Shown one piece after another: positions 36,320 to 44,712 of a stretch of 57,343 bases of DNA (its first letter is position 1; every line of letters starts with the position of its first letter). Location of the stretch: NCBI GenBank assembly GCA_964483805.1, contig CAZADH010000009.1:1-57343 (forward strand), in the 5' to 3' direction. The position numbers and the translations under genes are program-made. The stretch comes from CAZADH01 sp964483805 (lineage in GTDB: Bacteria; Muiribacteriota; Ozemobacteria; Ozemobacterales; Ozemobacteraceae). Below the pieces are notes generated by a model. That model had not been told where the DNA came from and searched no databases. It saw only the letters and a program-made list of their open reading frames with translations.

Positions 36320-37765
36320 ATGACCGCCCGCCGCGCCCATGATGAATACGATGTATTGATCGTTGGCGCCGGCATTGTCGGTACCTCGGTGGCGTGGCGT
36401 CTCGCCCGAACCTCGCTGCGTGTCGCCCTCGTCGAACGGGCCGACGATGTCGCCGACGGTGCGACCCGCAGCAATTCCGGCATCGTGCACTCGGGCATTC
36501 ACGAAGATCCCGACAGTGAGACCTTTGCCTGGTGTCGCGCCGGTATGGCCTGGTATCGGCAGTGGGCGAAACCGCTGGGGTTCCCGTTCAAGGAGCGCCC
36601 CACCCTCATCGTCGGCCGCACCGACGATGAACTCGCGGTGCTGCGCGAACTGGCCGACCGTCATCGGGCCACGTTGGCCCCTGAGTATCTCGACGGCGCG
36701 GCCGAGGCGCGTCTGCGCGAACCGGGGTTGGCGCCCGATGTCCGCGGTGCGCTGTATGTCCGCGACTCGGCCCAGATTCTCGGCTACGATGCCGCGCGCG
36801 CCATGCTCGAGAATGCCGTTGCCAACGGGTTGCAGTGGTTGCCCGGCACGACGGTGGTCAGTGCGGTCCGCCACGGTGGCTTCTGGGAGTGCGACCTCAT
36901 CGGGCGCCGACTGCAAGCGCGGGTGGTCGTGTTGGCAACCGGCGCCGGGGCCCCCGAAGCCGCAGCGGTGTTCGGTCTTCGCCCCCCGGAGTTCCGCTGG
37001 GTCGAAGGCGGCTACCTCCTGCTCGATCGCCGGTGCACCGGCATGGTGCAACACATTGTATTCGGCCCCCCGCTTCCAGGCACCAAGGGTTTCATCATTC
37101 AGGAAACACCGCACGGCAACGTGTTGCTCGGCCCCGACGCGGTGCAGATTCGCGACACCCGCACCGCCGAGACGGTTGCCGAGGGTCCTATTGATGCAGG
37201 TTTTGCGAGATTCTCCCGCATTTGGGCCGAAGCGCTCACGTGGTTCCCGCATCTCGAGCGCACCGATGTGATTCGGGCCTTCTCCGGTATTCGTCACGTC
37301 GTGCCAGCAGCGACGCACCCGACCGGTTTTGCCATCGACGACCAGCTCGATTCGGCCAGCGTGTTGGCGTTGCAGGGCATCAAGTCGCCCGGTCTGACCG
37401 CGGCGCCGGCGCTGGCCGATGACGCCGTCACCCGCTGCGAGCGCGTGCTCGGCCCGATTCGCGAACGCGCGCAGACGAGCGACGACCGCATCCCCATTGC
37501 CGACGCCGCTCGCTCCGAGCGCGATTGCGGCCTGGTGTGTCGGTGCGAGCAGATCCCCGCGGCACACGTGGTCGAGAGTTTGCGCCGCGGCGCGCGTACC
37601 ATCGAGTCGATCCGCTGGATGACCCGGGCCGGCATGGGCCGCTGTCAGGGCGCGTTCTGCCGACCGCGGGTGCTGTCGTTGATCGAGCGGGAAACCGGTC
37701 TCGAACCGGGGCAGATCATGCAACGCGGACCCGATTCGCCGGTCGTACTGGGGCGACTGCGATGA
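36320..37765 (+). CDS. GlpA-like FAD-dependent glycerol-3-phosphate dehydrogenase with BFD-type iron-sulfur domain
   Basis: The 481-residue product has an N-terminal FAD fold (VLIVGAGIVGTSVAWRLA), the DAO-family motif DGATRSNSGIVHSGIH and the substrate domain GIRHVVPAA. A C-terminal BFD-like [2Fe-2S] domain carries Cys residues in LVCRCEQIP and in GRCQGAFC. This architecture is that of the large catalytic subunit of anaerobic glycerol-3-phosphate dehydrogenases. Its stop overlaps the next start in ATGA. The following two genes are an FAD/NAD oxidoreductase and a DUF1667 protein, a known trio. Lack of glpK and glpF and its place among sugar genes are unusual. An alternative is oxidation of another hydroxy-acid or polyol phosphate. 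Confidence 0.85.
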   Translation: MTARRAHDEYDVLIVGAGIVGTSVAWRLARTSLRVALVERADDVADGATRSNSGIVHSGIHEDPDSETFAWCRAGMAWYRQWAKPLGFPFKERPTLIVGRTDDELAVLRELADRHRATLAPEYLDGAAEARLREPGLAPDVRGALYVRDSAQILGYDAARAMLENAVANGLQWLPGTTVVSAVRHGGFWECDLIGRRLQARVVVLATGAGAPEAAAVFGLRPPEFRWVEGGYLLLDRRCTGMVQHIVFGPPLPGTKGFIIQETPHGNVLLGPDAVQIRDTRTAETVAEGPIDAGFARFSRIWAEALTWFPHLERTDVIRAFSGIRHVVPAATHPTGFAIDDQLDSASVLALQGIKSPGLTAAPALADDAVTRCERVLGPIRERAQTSDDRIPIADAARSERDCGLVCRCEQIPAAHVVESLRRGARTIESIRWMTRAGMGRCQGAFCRPRVLSLIERETGLEPGQIMQRGPDSPVVLGRLR

Positions 37766-38832
37766 GCACCCGACCACGCCGTTCCACCAGGGCCGCGCGG
37801 CAGAAGACAACTGCTGCCGACGGGCACGACGTCGATGTCGCGATCATCGGCGGCGGCGCTGCCGGTCTCGCCTGCGCCACTCGCATTCTCACCGATCGCC
37901 CCACAGCGCGTTTGGCCATTTTTGAGCGCGACTGCGAACTGGGCGGCATTCTCTTACAATGTATTCACAGTGGCTTCGGTTTGTCCTACCTCGGCCAGGA
38001 GTTGACTGGCCCGGAGTATCGCACGATCGTCCTGGACCGCACGCCGCTCGCGCGGTGCCAGGTCCGCCTCGAGACGCACGTAACCCACATCGGTCCCGAC
38101 CGGACCGTCCATTCGCTGGGCGCCGCCGGACCAGAAACCTGGACATGCCGCCACGTCGTGTTGGCCACCGGCGCACGCGAGGTTCCGTTCGGGGCACTGG
38201 CGATCCCGTCACGGCGGCCGGCCGGCATTTTCACGGCCGGCGAGGCCCAGTATCTCATCAATCGCCAGGGGTTGATGCCGGGGCGGCGGGCTGTCATTCT
38301 GGGCGCAGGCGACATCGGGTTGATCATGTCGCGCCGTTTCATCTTCGAAGGACTCGAGGTCGCGGCCGTCGTCGAACGCCAGGCCGTCCCCGGCGGTATG
38401 CCCCGCAACGTACAAACGTGCGTGCACGATTTCGACATTCCGCTGCTGACCGGCGCGAGCATTGTGGCGGTCCACGGCGAGCGGCGAGTCACCGGGGTCA
38501 CGGTCGCCATGGTGACCTCCGACGGCACGCCCCGGCGTGACGTACCTTTGCGCCAGATCGCCTGCGACACGCTGCTGGTCGCCGTCGGCCTGTTGCCGGA
38601 AATCGACCTCGCCATCGAACTGGGGGCGCGCCGGCAAGGCCGTCGGCTGGAAACAGCCGACGACGGTCCGACCGGCGCCGGGCGTAGTTCGGTGCCCTGG
38701 TTGTCGGTCTGCGGCAATGCCCGACAGATCCACCCGATCGTCGACGACGTCAGTCGCGAGGGCGAGATGGTGGGTGCCACGGTCGCGCGCGAACTTGGAA
38801 ATACATCGTCAATACACGGAGACCGGAAATGA
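37762..38832 (+). CDS. FAD/NAD(P)-binding oxidoreductase, GlpB-like partner
   Basis: The 356-residue product begins VDVAIIGGGAAGLACATRI (FAD) and holds a second nucleotide motif VILGAGDIGLIMSRRF. It also shows LATGAREVPFG and the late motif LLPEIDLAIELG. The layout is of the pyridine nucleotide-disulfide oxidoreductase superfamily without a redox CxxC, as in the middle gene of GlpA/DUF1667 cassettes. It probably shuttles electrons between the GlpA-like subunit and NAD(P) or quinone. It is translationally coupled at both ends. Confidence 0.83.
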   Translation: MSTRPRRSTRAARQKTTAADGHDVDVAIIGGGAAGLACATRILTDRPTARLAIFERDCELGGILLQCIHSGFGLSYLGQELTGPEYRTIVLDRTPLARCQVRLETHVTHIGPDRTVHSLGAAGPETWTCRHVVLATGAREVPFGALAIPSRRPAGIFTAGEAQYLINRQGLMPGRRAVILGAGDIGLIMSRRFIFEGLEVAAVVERQAVPGGMPRNVQTCVHDFDIPLLTGASIVAVHGERRVTGVTVAMVTSDGTPRRDVPLRQIACDTLLVAVGLLPEIDLAIELGARRQGRRLETADDGPTGAGRSSVPWLSVCGNARQIHPIVDDVSREGEMVGATVARELGNTSSIHGDRK

Positions 38833-39203
38833 CCAGTCGTCTCTGCCTCGTCTGCCCACGCAGCTGTGCCCTCGATCCGCAGGGTGATGCCGAACAGCGC
38901 AGCGGCCAACGGCTTTGCCCGCGCGGGTTGGCGTTTATAGAAGAGGAACGGCGCGGACCCCGGCGCCACTTTTTCTCAACCTGTCGCGACGAGAGCGGCG
39001 ACCTGGTACCGTATCGCACGATCGAGGCCGTCCCGCTGGCGGACGTTCGCGCCTTGACCCAAGCGCTGGCGGCGGCAGCCGACGCGACCGACCGACAGCG
39101 ACTCCACGCCGAGTTCCGTGCCCGTCATGCCACGGTGGCCTGTCCGTTCCGAAAACCGGGCCGCGACGGGCGGAACCCCGATGACCAAGGGAATTCAGCT
39201 TGA
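38829..39203 (+). CDS. DUF1667-type cysteine-rich protein
   Basis: The 124-residue product starts with LCLVCPRSC and LCPRGLAFIEEE, giving CxxCxxxC and a fourth Cys. A PRRHFFSTCRDESGD segment, a turn and a Val/Ala helix follow. The order is the DUF1667 pattern of small redox or iron-sulfur subunits that accompany GlpA-like enzymes. The C-terminal 20 residues are divergent. The ATG overlaps the previous stop. No further partner follows: wecB has its own promoter-like sequence. Confidence 0.75.
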   Translation: MTSRLCLVCPRSCALDPQGDAEQRSGQRLCPRGLAFIEEERRGPRRHFFSTCRDESGDLVPYRTIEAVPLADVRALTQALAAAADATDRQRLHAEFRARHATVACPFRKPGRDGRNPDDQGNSA

Positions 39204-39228
39204 GGCTGACCGGGCAGAGGAGTATACT
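39200..39228 (+). promoter_or_regulatory. Sigma-70-like promoter for wecB
   Basis: TTGAGG (39200-39205) and TATACT (39223-39228) are spaced by 17 bases; the -10 box matches five of six consensus bases. Start of translation is 25 bases downstream. Confidence 0.55.
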
Positions 39229-39252
39229 GCGCTGGGTTTTTGCGAGGAGATC

Positions 39253-40458
39253 ATGACCACGCCCAACCAACACACGTTTCTGACCGTCGTCGGTGCCCGC
39301 CCGCAGTTCGTCAAGGCTGCGGTCATCAGTCGTGCGGTCCGGTTGCGACAGCAGCAAGATGCGGCCTATCCGGTGCGCGAGATCCTGGTCCACACCGGGC
39401 AGCATTACGACNNNNNNNNNNTGTCGCAGGTTTTCTTCGACGAGATGGACATCCCCCGCCCCGACTACCACCTCGAAGTGGGTTCAGGAACCCATGGGGT
39501 ACAAACCGGAACGATGCTGGCCAAACTCGAAGAAGTCATGATGCGTGAACGGCCCGAGATCGTGCTGGTCTACGGCGACACGAATTCGACCCTGGCCGGC
39601 GCCCTCGCGGCCGCCAAATTGCATATTCCCGTGGCGCACGTCGAGGCCGGCTTGCGCTCGTTCAACCGCCGCATGCCCGAAGAGATCAACCGGGTCATGG
39701 CCGACCATCTGTCGCGCGTGCTGTTCTGCCCGACCGCGGTCGCCGTCGAGAATCTGCGCGCCGAGGGTCTGCAGGCCGGCGGGCGCGGCGGCATCGAGGT
39801 CGTGACCACAGGCGACGTCATGTATGACGCCACGCTCTTCTACGGCGAGAAGGCAAAGGGGCGCACCCCTCTGGCCCGATTCGGTGTCAGCGACAAGCAG
39901 TATCTCCTGGCGACTATTCATCGCGCCGAAAGCACCGATGACCCGGCCACGCTCACGGGCATTCTGAATGCGCTCGCTGAGATCGGCCAGCGGTATGCGC
40001 CGATCGTCTGGCCGGTTCACCCACGCACCCGCCATCTGCTGCAGTCTCGTGCCGATCTCCGAGCCGAGTGGCTCGATCGACCGCGGCCCTATCTGCATCT
40101 CGTCGAACCTCTTGGTTTTTTCGACATGATCGCTGCCGAGCGCGGCGCCCGACTCATTCTCACCGACAGCGGTGGCGTGCAAAAGGAGGCCTACTTTCAC
40201 GCGGTGCCGTGCGTCACCCTTCGGACCGAAACCGAGTGGGTGGAACTGGTCGACGCCGGATGGAACCGCGTCGCCGGAATCAATCCAAACAGCATCATTG
40301 ACGCGGTCGCCGCCAGCATGGCCATCGACTGGCAAGGTCTGCCGCGTCCTACTTTGTATGGCACTGGTCGTGCCGGCGAGGTGGTCGTCGATTGGTTGTC
40401 GGCGTATCTCTCAGACCGGCCGGTAACCCCTGGACATGAAAGAGAGTCCACCCCATGA
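39253..40458 (+). CDS. wecB: UDP-GlcNAc 2-epimerase family protein (WecB/WbpI type), contains a sequence gap
   Basis: The product (about 400 residues) interconverts UDP-N-acetylglucosamine and its manno-epimer, or the diacetamido-uronate equivalent if WbpI-like. GAGGAG supports the ATG at 39253. Motifs: VVGARPQFVKAA, HTGQHYD, VYGDTNSTLAG, VAHVEAGLRSF, RMPEEINR and LTDSGGVQKEA. Ten N (39412-39421) follow HTGQHYD; relatives carry only two residues between HYD and the MS of SQVFF, so the true gap may differ from ten. The frame continues correctly. The stop overlaps the start of the WbpB-like gene in ATGA, which supports a joint role in a 2,3-diacetamido uronic acid pathway. Confidence 0.9.
   Translation: MTTPNQHTFLTVVGARPQFVKAAVISRAVRLRQQQDAAYPVREILVHTGQHYDXXXXSQVFFDEMDIPRPDYHLEVGSGTHGVQTGTMLAKLEEVMMRERPEIVLVYGDTNSTLAGALAAAKLHIPVAHVEAGLRSFNRRMPEEINRVMADHLSRVLFCPTAVAVENLRAEGLQAGGRGGIEVVTTGDVMYDATLFYGEKAKGRTPLARFGVSDKQYLLATIHRAESTDDPATLTGILNALAEIGQRYAPIVWPVHPRTRHLLQSRADLRAEWLDRPRPYLHLVEPLGFFDMIAAERGARLILTDSGGVQKEAYFHAVPCVTLRTETEWVELVDAGWNRVAGINPNSIIDAVAASMAIDWQGLPRPTLYGTGRAGEVVVDWLSAYLSDRPVTPGHERESTP
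39412..39421. other. Assembly gap of ten N
   Basis: The gap lies in the epimerase coding sequence. Its length of ten is a placeholder. Confidence 0.95.
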
Positions 40459-41483
40459 TCAAGTTCGGACTGGTTGGTTGCGGCAGAATCTCGAAGAACC
40501 ATCTCAAGGCTTTCGCCGACAACGCGGACCGGGCGCGCCTCGTGGCTGTCTGCGATGTCGTTCCCGAGCGGGCGCAAAAGGCCGCACAGGAAACCGGCGC
40601 CGAGGCATACACCGACCTCGACACCATGCTCCAGCGCGACGACCTGCAAGCGGTGGTCATCTGCACGCCAAGCGGTCTCCACCCGCAACACGGCATCAAG
40701 GTGGCCCGGTCGGGCCGCCATGTGATCACCGAGAAACCGATCGGCATCACGCTCGAGTCGGTCGACGAACTGATCAAGACCTGTGATGAACACCGGGTCC
40801 ATCTGTTCGTGGTGAAACAGAACCGCCTCAATTCGACGATGGTGGCCTTGAAGCGCGCCATCGACAAAGGCCGGTTCGGGCGGCTCTACATGGCTCAGAG
40901 CAACGTGTTCTGGACCCGCCCGCAGGATTACTACGATTCCGCACGCTGGCGCGGCACCTGGGAGTTCGACGGCGGGGCGTTCATGAATCAGGCGAGTCAC
41001 TACGTGGACATGCTCTACTGGCTGGTCGGCGACGTCGAGAGCGTCATGGCCTCAACAGCCACCATGGCCCGACGCATCGAGACCGAAGACACCGGCGCAG
41101 CCATTATCAAGTTCCGCAACGGAACGATCGGTTCGATCAACGTCACCATGCTCGCCTTCCCGAAGAACTTCGAAGGGTCCATCGCGCTTCTGGGCGAGAA
41201 GGGCACCGTCCGCATCGGTGGCGTGGCGATCAACAAGATCGAAAAGTGGGAGTTCGCCGATTACGACGACGACGACAAGGACATTATCAATGCGAGCTAC
41301 ACCCCGCCAAACGTCTACGGATTTGGCCATACCGCATATTTACATAACGTTCTCGATGTGGTCGAGGGCAAGGCACAACCCGACACCGACGGCCGTTCTG
41401 GGCGCAAGAGCCTCGAAATGATTCACGCCATCTATCGTTCGGCACGCGAGGGCAAGATGATCTCGTTGCCGCTGAAGCTCTGA
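40455..41483 (+). CDS. Gfo/Idh/MocA dehydrogenase, WbpB/WlbA type
   Basis: This 342-residue NAD-dependent oxidoreductase matches the WlbA/WbpB subgroup, which oxidises UDP-GlcNAcA at C3 in the path to 2,3-diacetamido uronic acids. Visible features are the coenzyme motif GLVGCGRISKNHLKAF, the ITEKPIGI motif (the catalytic Lys in EKP), KQNRLNSTMVALK and FDGGAFMNQASHYVDML. The upstream gene is a WecB/WbpI-like epimerase. WbpA, WbpD and WbpE are not seen in this window. It ends 13 bases before a strong hairpin. Confidence 0.85.
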   Translation: MIKFGLVGCGRISKNHLKAFADNADRARLVAVCDVVPERAQKAAQETGAEAYTDLDTMLQRDDLQAVVICTPSGLHPQHGIKVARSGRHVITEKPIGITLESVDELIKTCDEHRVHLFVVKQNRLNSTMVALKRAIDKGRFGRLYMAQSNVFWTRPQDYYDSARWRGTWEFDGGAFMNQASHYVDMLYWLVGDVESVMASTATMARRIETEDTGAAIIKFRNGTIGSINVTMLAFPKNFEGSIALLGEKGTVRIGGVAINKIEKWEFADYDDDDKDIINASYTPPNVYGFGHTAYLHNVLDVVEGKAQPDTDGRSGRKSLEMIHAIYRSAREGKMISLPLKL

Positions 41484-41495
41484 TCACGAAGGAGC

Positions 41496-41535
41496 GCGCA
41501 GCGTTGCCGGCGCATTGGCGCCGGCGACGCTGCGC
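41496..41535 (+). terminator. Large hairpin terminator after the WbpB-like gene
   Basis: An 18-base arm (41496-41513) is inverted at 41518-41535 with one mismatch (a G-U pair in RNA) around ATTG. No T-run follows, so it may be partial. It also rules out the TTG at 41515 as start of the next gene. Confidence 0.65.
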
Positions 41536-41559
41536 TTCGTCGAACCAGTCGCTTTGCCC

Positions 41560-42735
41560 ATGACCATGAACCACCGTCGGGTCTTGATGCCCGTGTTCAA
41601 CCCGATCGACTTTGACGGCCGGGTACAACGGGCCGCGGAAGCACTGGCCAGAGATTACGAGGTCACGGTCCTTTCGGTCGATTCCGGCAAGGGGTTCAGC
41701 CATCCAGCGTATCGCACGGAGGTCGTCACTCTCCCCGACACCGGCCCGAAAGCGTTACGGCACCTCGTGTTTGCCGCGCGGTTGTTGCACCTGGCCGTCA
41801 CCCTGCGACCGGCCGTCGTTCACGCCCATGATTTTTTCATGGCCATGCCAGGATTACTGGCGGCACGATTGGCCGGGGCCCGACTCGTCTACGACGCCCA
41901 CGAGGTGATCGTGCCCGACCGGGCCCAACCGCACACGCGGCGCGAACGCTTGTTCTACCTGGAGGAGCGCTACGTGGCCCGCCGTGCCGATTTGATGCTG
42001 TCGGTAACGCCAGAGATTGCCAATGTATTGACCAAGTGTTACAAACTGGCACGACCGCCCCTGGTGATCCCGAACCACTCATCGTTGCCGGCCGCGATCC
42101 CGAGCGCCGACGAGATCATGGCCCGATGGCCCCTGTTGCGTCCCCCCAGACCCGATCTGATCCGGCTCGTCTACGCTGGCGATATGGACCGGCGCCGCGG
42201 CATCGCCGATTTCATCACGGCCATGCCCCACCTCGACCCCCGTCATCAACTCGTGCTCATCGGCGACGGTCCCGATGCTACCGAGATCAAGGCGCAGGCA
42301 GCACAATCTCCGGCAGCCGACCGGATCCTCTGGCTGGGCAAGGTGCCACGCACCGCGCTGTTCGGCATCATGCGCCAAAGCACCATCGGCGTGCTGACGA
42401 TTTCCGGCCGCATTCTCGCCTTCCGGTTCGGGTCATCGAACAAGGTGTTCGAGTACACCCTGGCCGGCCTGCCGCTGCTCGCGACCCGACAGCCGTCGCT
42501 GGCCCGGCTCATTGAGGCCCATCGCATCGGCGTCCTCATCCCGACCCGCAATGAGAACGCAGCCGAGCGCACCCGTGAGATCGTTGATGCGGTCACGGCG
42601 ATCGTGGCCGACCTCGCCGGCTATCGCGGCCGCATCCCGGGGTTCCTGCAGTCCCATGCCTGGTCGATTCAGGAGACCCGCCTGCGCACAGCCTACGCCG
42701 AGATGCTGTCGGCGCCAGGCCCCGTCGTGATCTAG
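41560..42735 (+). CDS. Glycosyltransferase, GT4 type
   Basis: The product (391 residues from ATG 41560) is a GT-B glycosyltransferase. The N-terminal domain has VLMPVFNPIDFDGRVQRAAE, VVHAHDFFMAMPGL and VYDAHE; the C-terminal nucleotide-sugar domain has VYAGDMDRRRG, LIGDGPDA and KVFEYTLAGLPLLAT with the conserved Glu. An alternative TTG start lies in the hairpin upstream and is rejected. The ribosome binding site is weak. The donor and acceptor are not known. It sits just before an AsnB-like amidotransferase gene with three bases between. Confidence 0.85.
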   Translation: MTMNHRRVLMPVFNPIDFDGRVQRAAEALARDYEVTVLSVDSGKGFSHPAYRTEVVTLPDTGPKALRHLVFAARLLHLAVTLRPAVVHAHDFFMAMPGLLAARLAGARLVYDAHEVIVPDRAQPHTRRERLFYLEERYVARRADLMLSVTPEIANVLTKCYKLARPPLVIPNHSSLPAAIPSADEIMARWPLLRPPRPDLIRLVYAGDMDRRRGIADFITAMPHLDPRHQLVLIGDGPDATEIKAQAAQSPAADRILWLGKVPRTALFGIMRQSTIGVLTISGRILAFRFGSSNKVFEYTLAGLPLLATRQPSLARLIEAHRIGVLIPTRNENAAERTREIVDAVTAIVADLAGYRGRIPGFLQSHAWSIQETRLRTAYAEMLSAPGPVVI

Positions 42736-42738
42736 GCG

Positions 42739-44676
42739 ATGTGCGGCATCACCGGACTTGTGGCGACGGGCATCATGCCCCTCGCGCCCTGGCTGCAACG
42801 AATGACGGACGCGATCGCACACCGCGGCCCCGACGATCACGGCTATCTCGGCTGGCGAGACACCGGGACACTGCGACCCACGCGCGACGCCGCCACACTG
42901 GGTGCAGTACGGGTCGGACTCGGCCATCGGCGCCTCGCCATCATCGATCTGACCCCGACCGGTTGGCAGCCGATGGTCACCGCCGACGGCCGTTACGCCA
43001 TCGTGTTCAACGGCGAAATCTACAATTATCTCGAACTGCGCCGCGAACTCGAACAGGCGGGCGCCGTCTTTCATACGCAGTCCGACACCGAAGTCCTGCT
43101 CACCGGGTTCGTGCGCTGGGGCGTCGCCATGCTGCCGAGACTGGTCGGCATGTTTGCCTTCGCCATCCTCGACACCGCAACGCATCGTCTGACCTTGGCC
43201 CGCGACTTCTTCGGCATCAAGCCGTTGTATTACACGGAATGGCAGCACGGTTTCGCCTTCGCTTCCGAGATCAAGGCCCTGCTGACCCTGCCCGGGGTGC
43301 GGCGGCAGGTCGACCCGGCGCAACTCTATGCTTTCCTGCGTCACTCGGTCACCGACCACGACGCGCACACGGTGTATGTCGGCGTCACGCAGTTGCCAGC
43401 AGCGCACTGGCTCTGTGTCGACCTCGACCACACCCAGACCCAGACACCGGTTCGCTACTGGCAACCCGCGGCACCACCGAGGCCGGGACCGGCGACGATG
43501 TCGATCGACGAGGCCGCCCGGGAACTGCGCCGGTTGTTCATCGACAATGTTCGCTTGCACCTGCGCAGCGATGTTCCGGTCGGCAGTGCGCTGTCAGGCG
43601 GCATCGACTCGGCATCGATCGCCGGCGCGATGCGAGAACTCGAACCGCACCATGAGATCCACTCCTTCAGCTTCGTCACCGACGACCCGCTGATTGGCGA
43701 AGGCCGCTGGGTCGATCTGGTGACCGAACGGTGCCGCCTGCACCGGCACATCACCACGGCGACTCCGCAGGAGATGCAGGCGGACCTGGACCGCCTGATC
43801 GTCAGCCAGGACGAACCCACGATCAGCACCAGTCTATATGTGCAATATCGTGTATTTCAACTCGCGGCAGCGTCTGGCATCAAGGTCATGCTCGACGGCC
43901 AGGGTGCCGATGAGTTGCTCGCCGGCTACCGCGGCTACGTAGTGCCGCGGTTGTTCGACCTGTGGTTCGGCGGCGCGCTCCGCGACGGACTCGCCTTGCT
44001 GCGTCGGGCCCTGCGGCAACCCGGTGCCGATCGGCTTGGACTCTGTTTGCGGCCGATCGAGAAGGGGTTTCCCCGCGTCGGTGCTCTGGCCCGACAGGCG
44101 CTCGGACTGGGCGCCGCCTGGCCTCGCTGGCTTCGCGCCCCGTGGTTTGCCCAGCGGGGCGTCGCCTCGCCTGCGACCACCCCCGAGCCCGTCGACGGCA
44201 CCGCGTTTCATCGCGAGTTGCGCACGATGCTGACCCGCACCAACCTGCCCATGTTGCTGCGTTTCGAAGACCGCAACTCGATGGCATGGTCGATCGAGAG
44301 CCGCGTCCCGTTTCTGACGCCGACCTTCGCCGACTTCGCGTTATCGTTGCCCGCCGAGTATATTCTCGATCGCACTGCCACGACGAAGTCGGTCTTCCGC
44401 CGGGCGATGCGGGGCATGGTTCCCGATGCCGTCCTCGACCGGCGCGACAAGATCGGCTTCGCCGCCCCCGAATCCGCCTGGATGAAGGGAGCCGCAAGCT
44501 GGGTCGAGGCACTGCTCGCCCAGGCCGATCCGAAACGATGTGCGTTTCTTGACCTGGCCGCAGTCCGTGACGATTGGGCCGCCTTCGCGACCGGTCGGAA
44601 CCCCTACGCTCCCCATCTGTGGCGCGTGTTGAACACGATCCGCTGGATGCAACTTTTCGACCTCGATAGCGCGTGA
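42739..44676 (+). CDS. Asparagine synthetase-like glutamine amidotransferase (AsnB/WbpS type)
   Basis: The 645-residue protein begins MCGITGLV, so Cys2 is the glutaminase nucleophile after removal of Met1. The N-terminal glutaminase domain shows RGPDDHG, LGHRRLAIIDL and FNGEIYNY. The C-terminal synthetase domain has the PP-loop SGGIDSAS, then LDGQGADELLAGY and IESRVPFLTPTFADFAL. In polysaccharide clusters such proteins (for example WbpS) amidate uronic acids of the repeat unit rather than making asparagine. With the WbpB-like gene nearby that role is likely here. It starts three bases after the glycosyltransferase stop. Confidence 0.9.
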   Translation: MCGITGLVATGIMPLAPWLQRMTDAIAHRGPDDHGYLGWRDTGTLRPTRDAATLGAVRVGLGHRRLAIIDLTPTGWQPMVTADGRYAIVFNGEIYNYLELRRELEQAGAVFHTQSDTEVLLTGFVRWGVAMLPRLVGMFAFAILDTATHRLTLARDFFGIKPLYYTEWQHGFAFASEIKALLTLPGVRRQVDPAQLYAFLRHSVTDHDAHTVYVGVTQLPAAHWLCVDLDHTQTQTPVRYWQPAAPPRPGPATMSIDEAARELRRLFIDNVRLHLRSDVPVGSALSGGIDSASIAGAMRELEPHHEIHSFSFVTDDPLIGEGRWVDLVTERCRLHRHITTATPQEMQADLDRLIVSQDEPTISTSLYVQYRVFQLAAASGIKVMLDGQGADELLAGYRGYVVPRLFDLWFGGALRDGLALLRRALRQPGADRLGLCLRPIEKGFPRVGALARQALGLGAAWPRWLRAPWFAQRGVASPATTPEPVDGTAFHRELRTMLTRTNLPMLLRFEDRNSMAWSIESRVPFLTPTFADFALSLPAEYILDRTATTKSVFRRAMRGMVPDAVLDRRDKIGFAAPESAWMKGAASWVEALLAQADPKRCAFLDLAAVRDDWAAFATGRNPYAPHLWRVLNTIRWMQLFDLDSA

Positions 44677-44712
44677 TCATCACAGCACCTGTGGCGACAA
44701 GAGGGTAGCGCG

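Noticed and set aside
41515..41559. TTG start of the GT4 glycosyltransferase
   Set aside because: It lies in the loop of the upstream hairpin and has no ribosome binding site; ATG 41560 is preferred.
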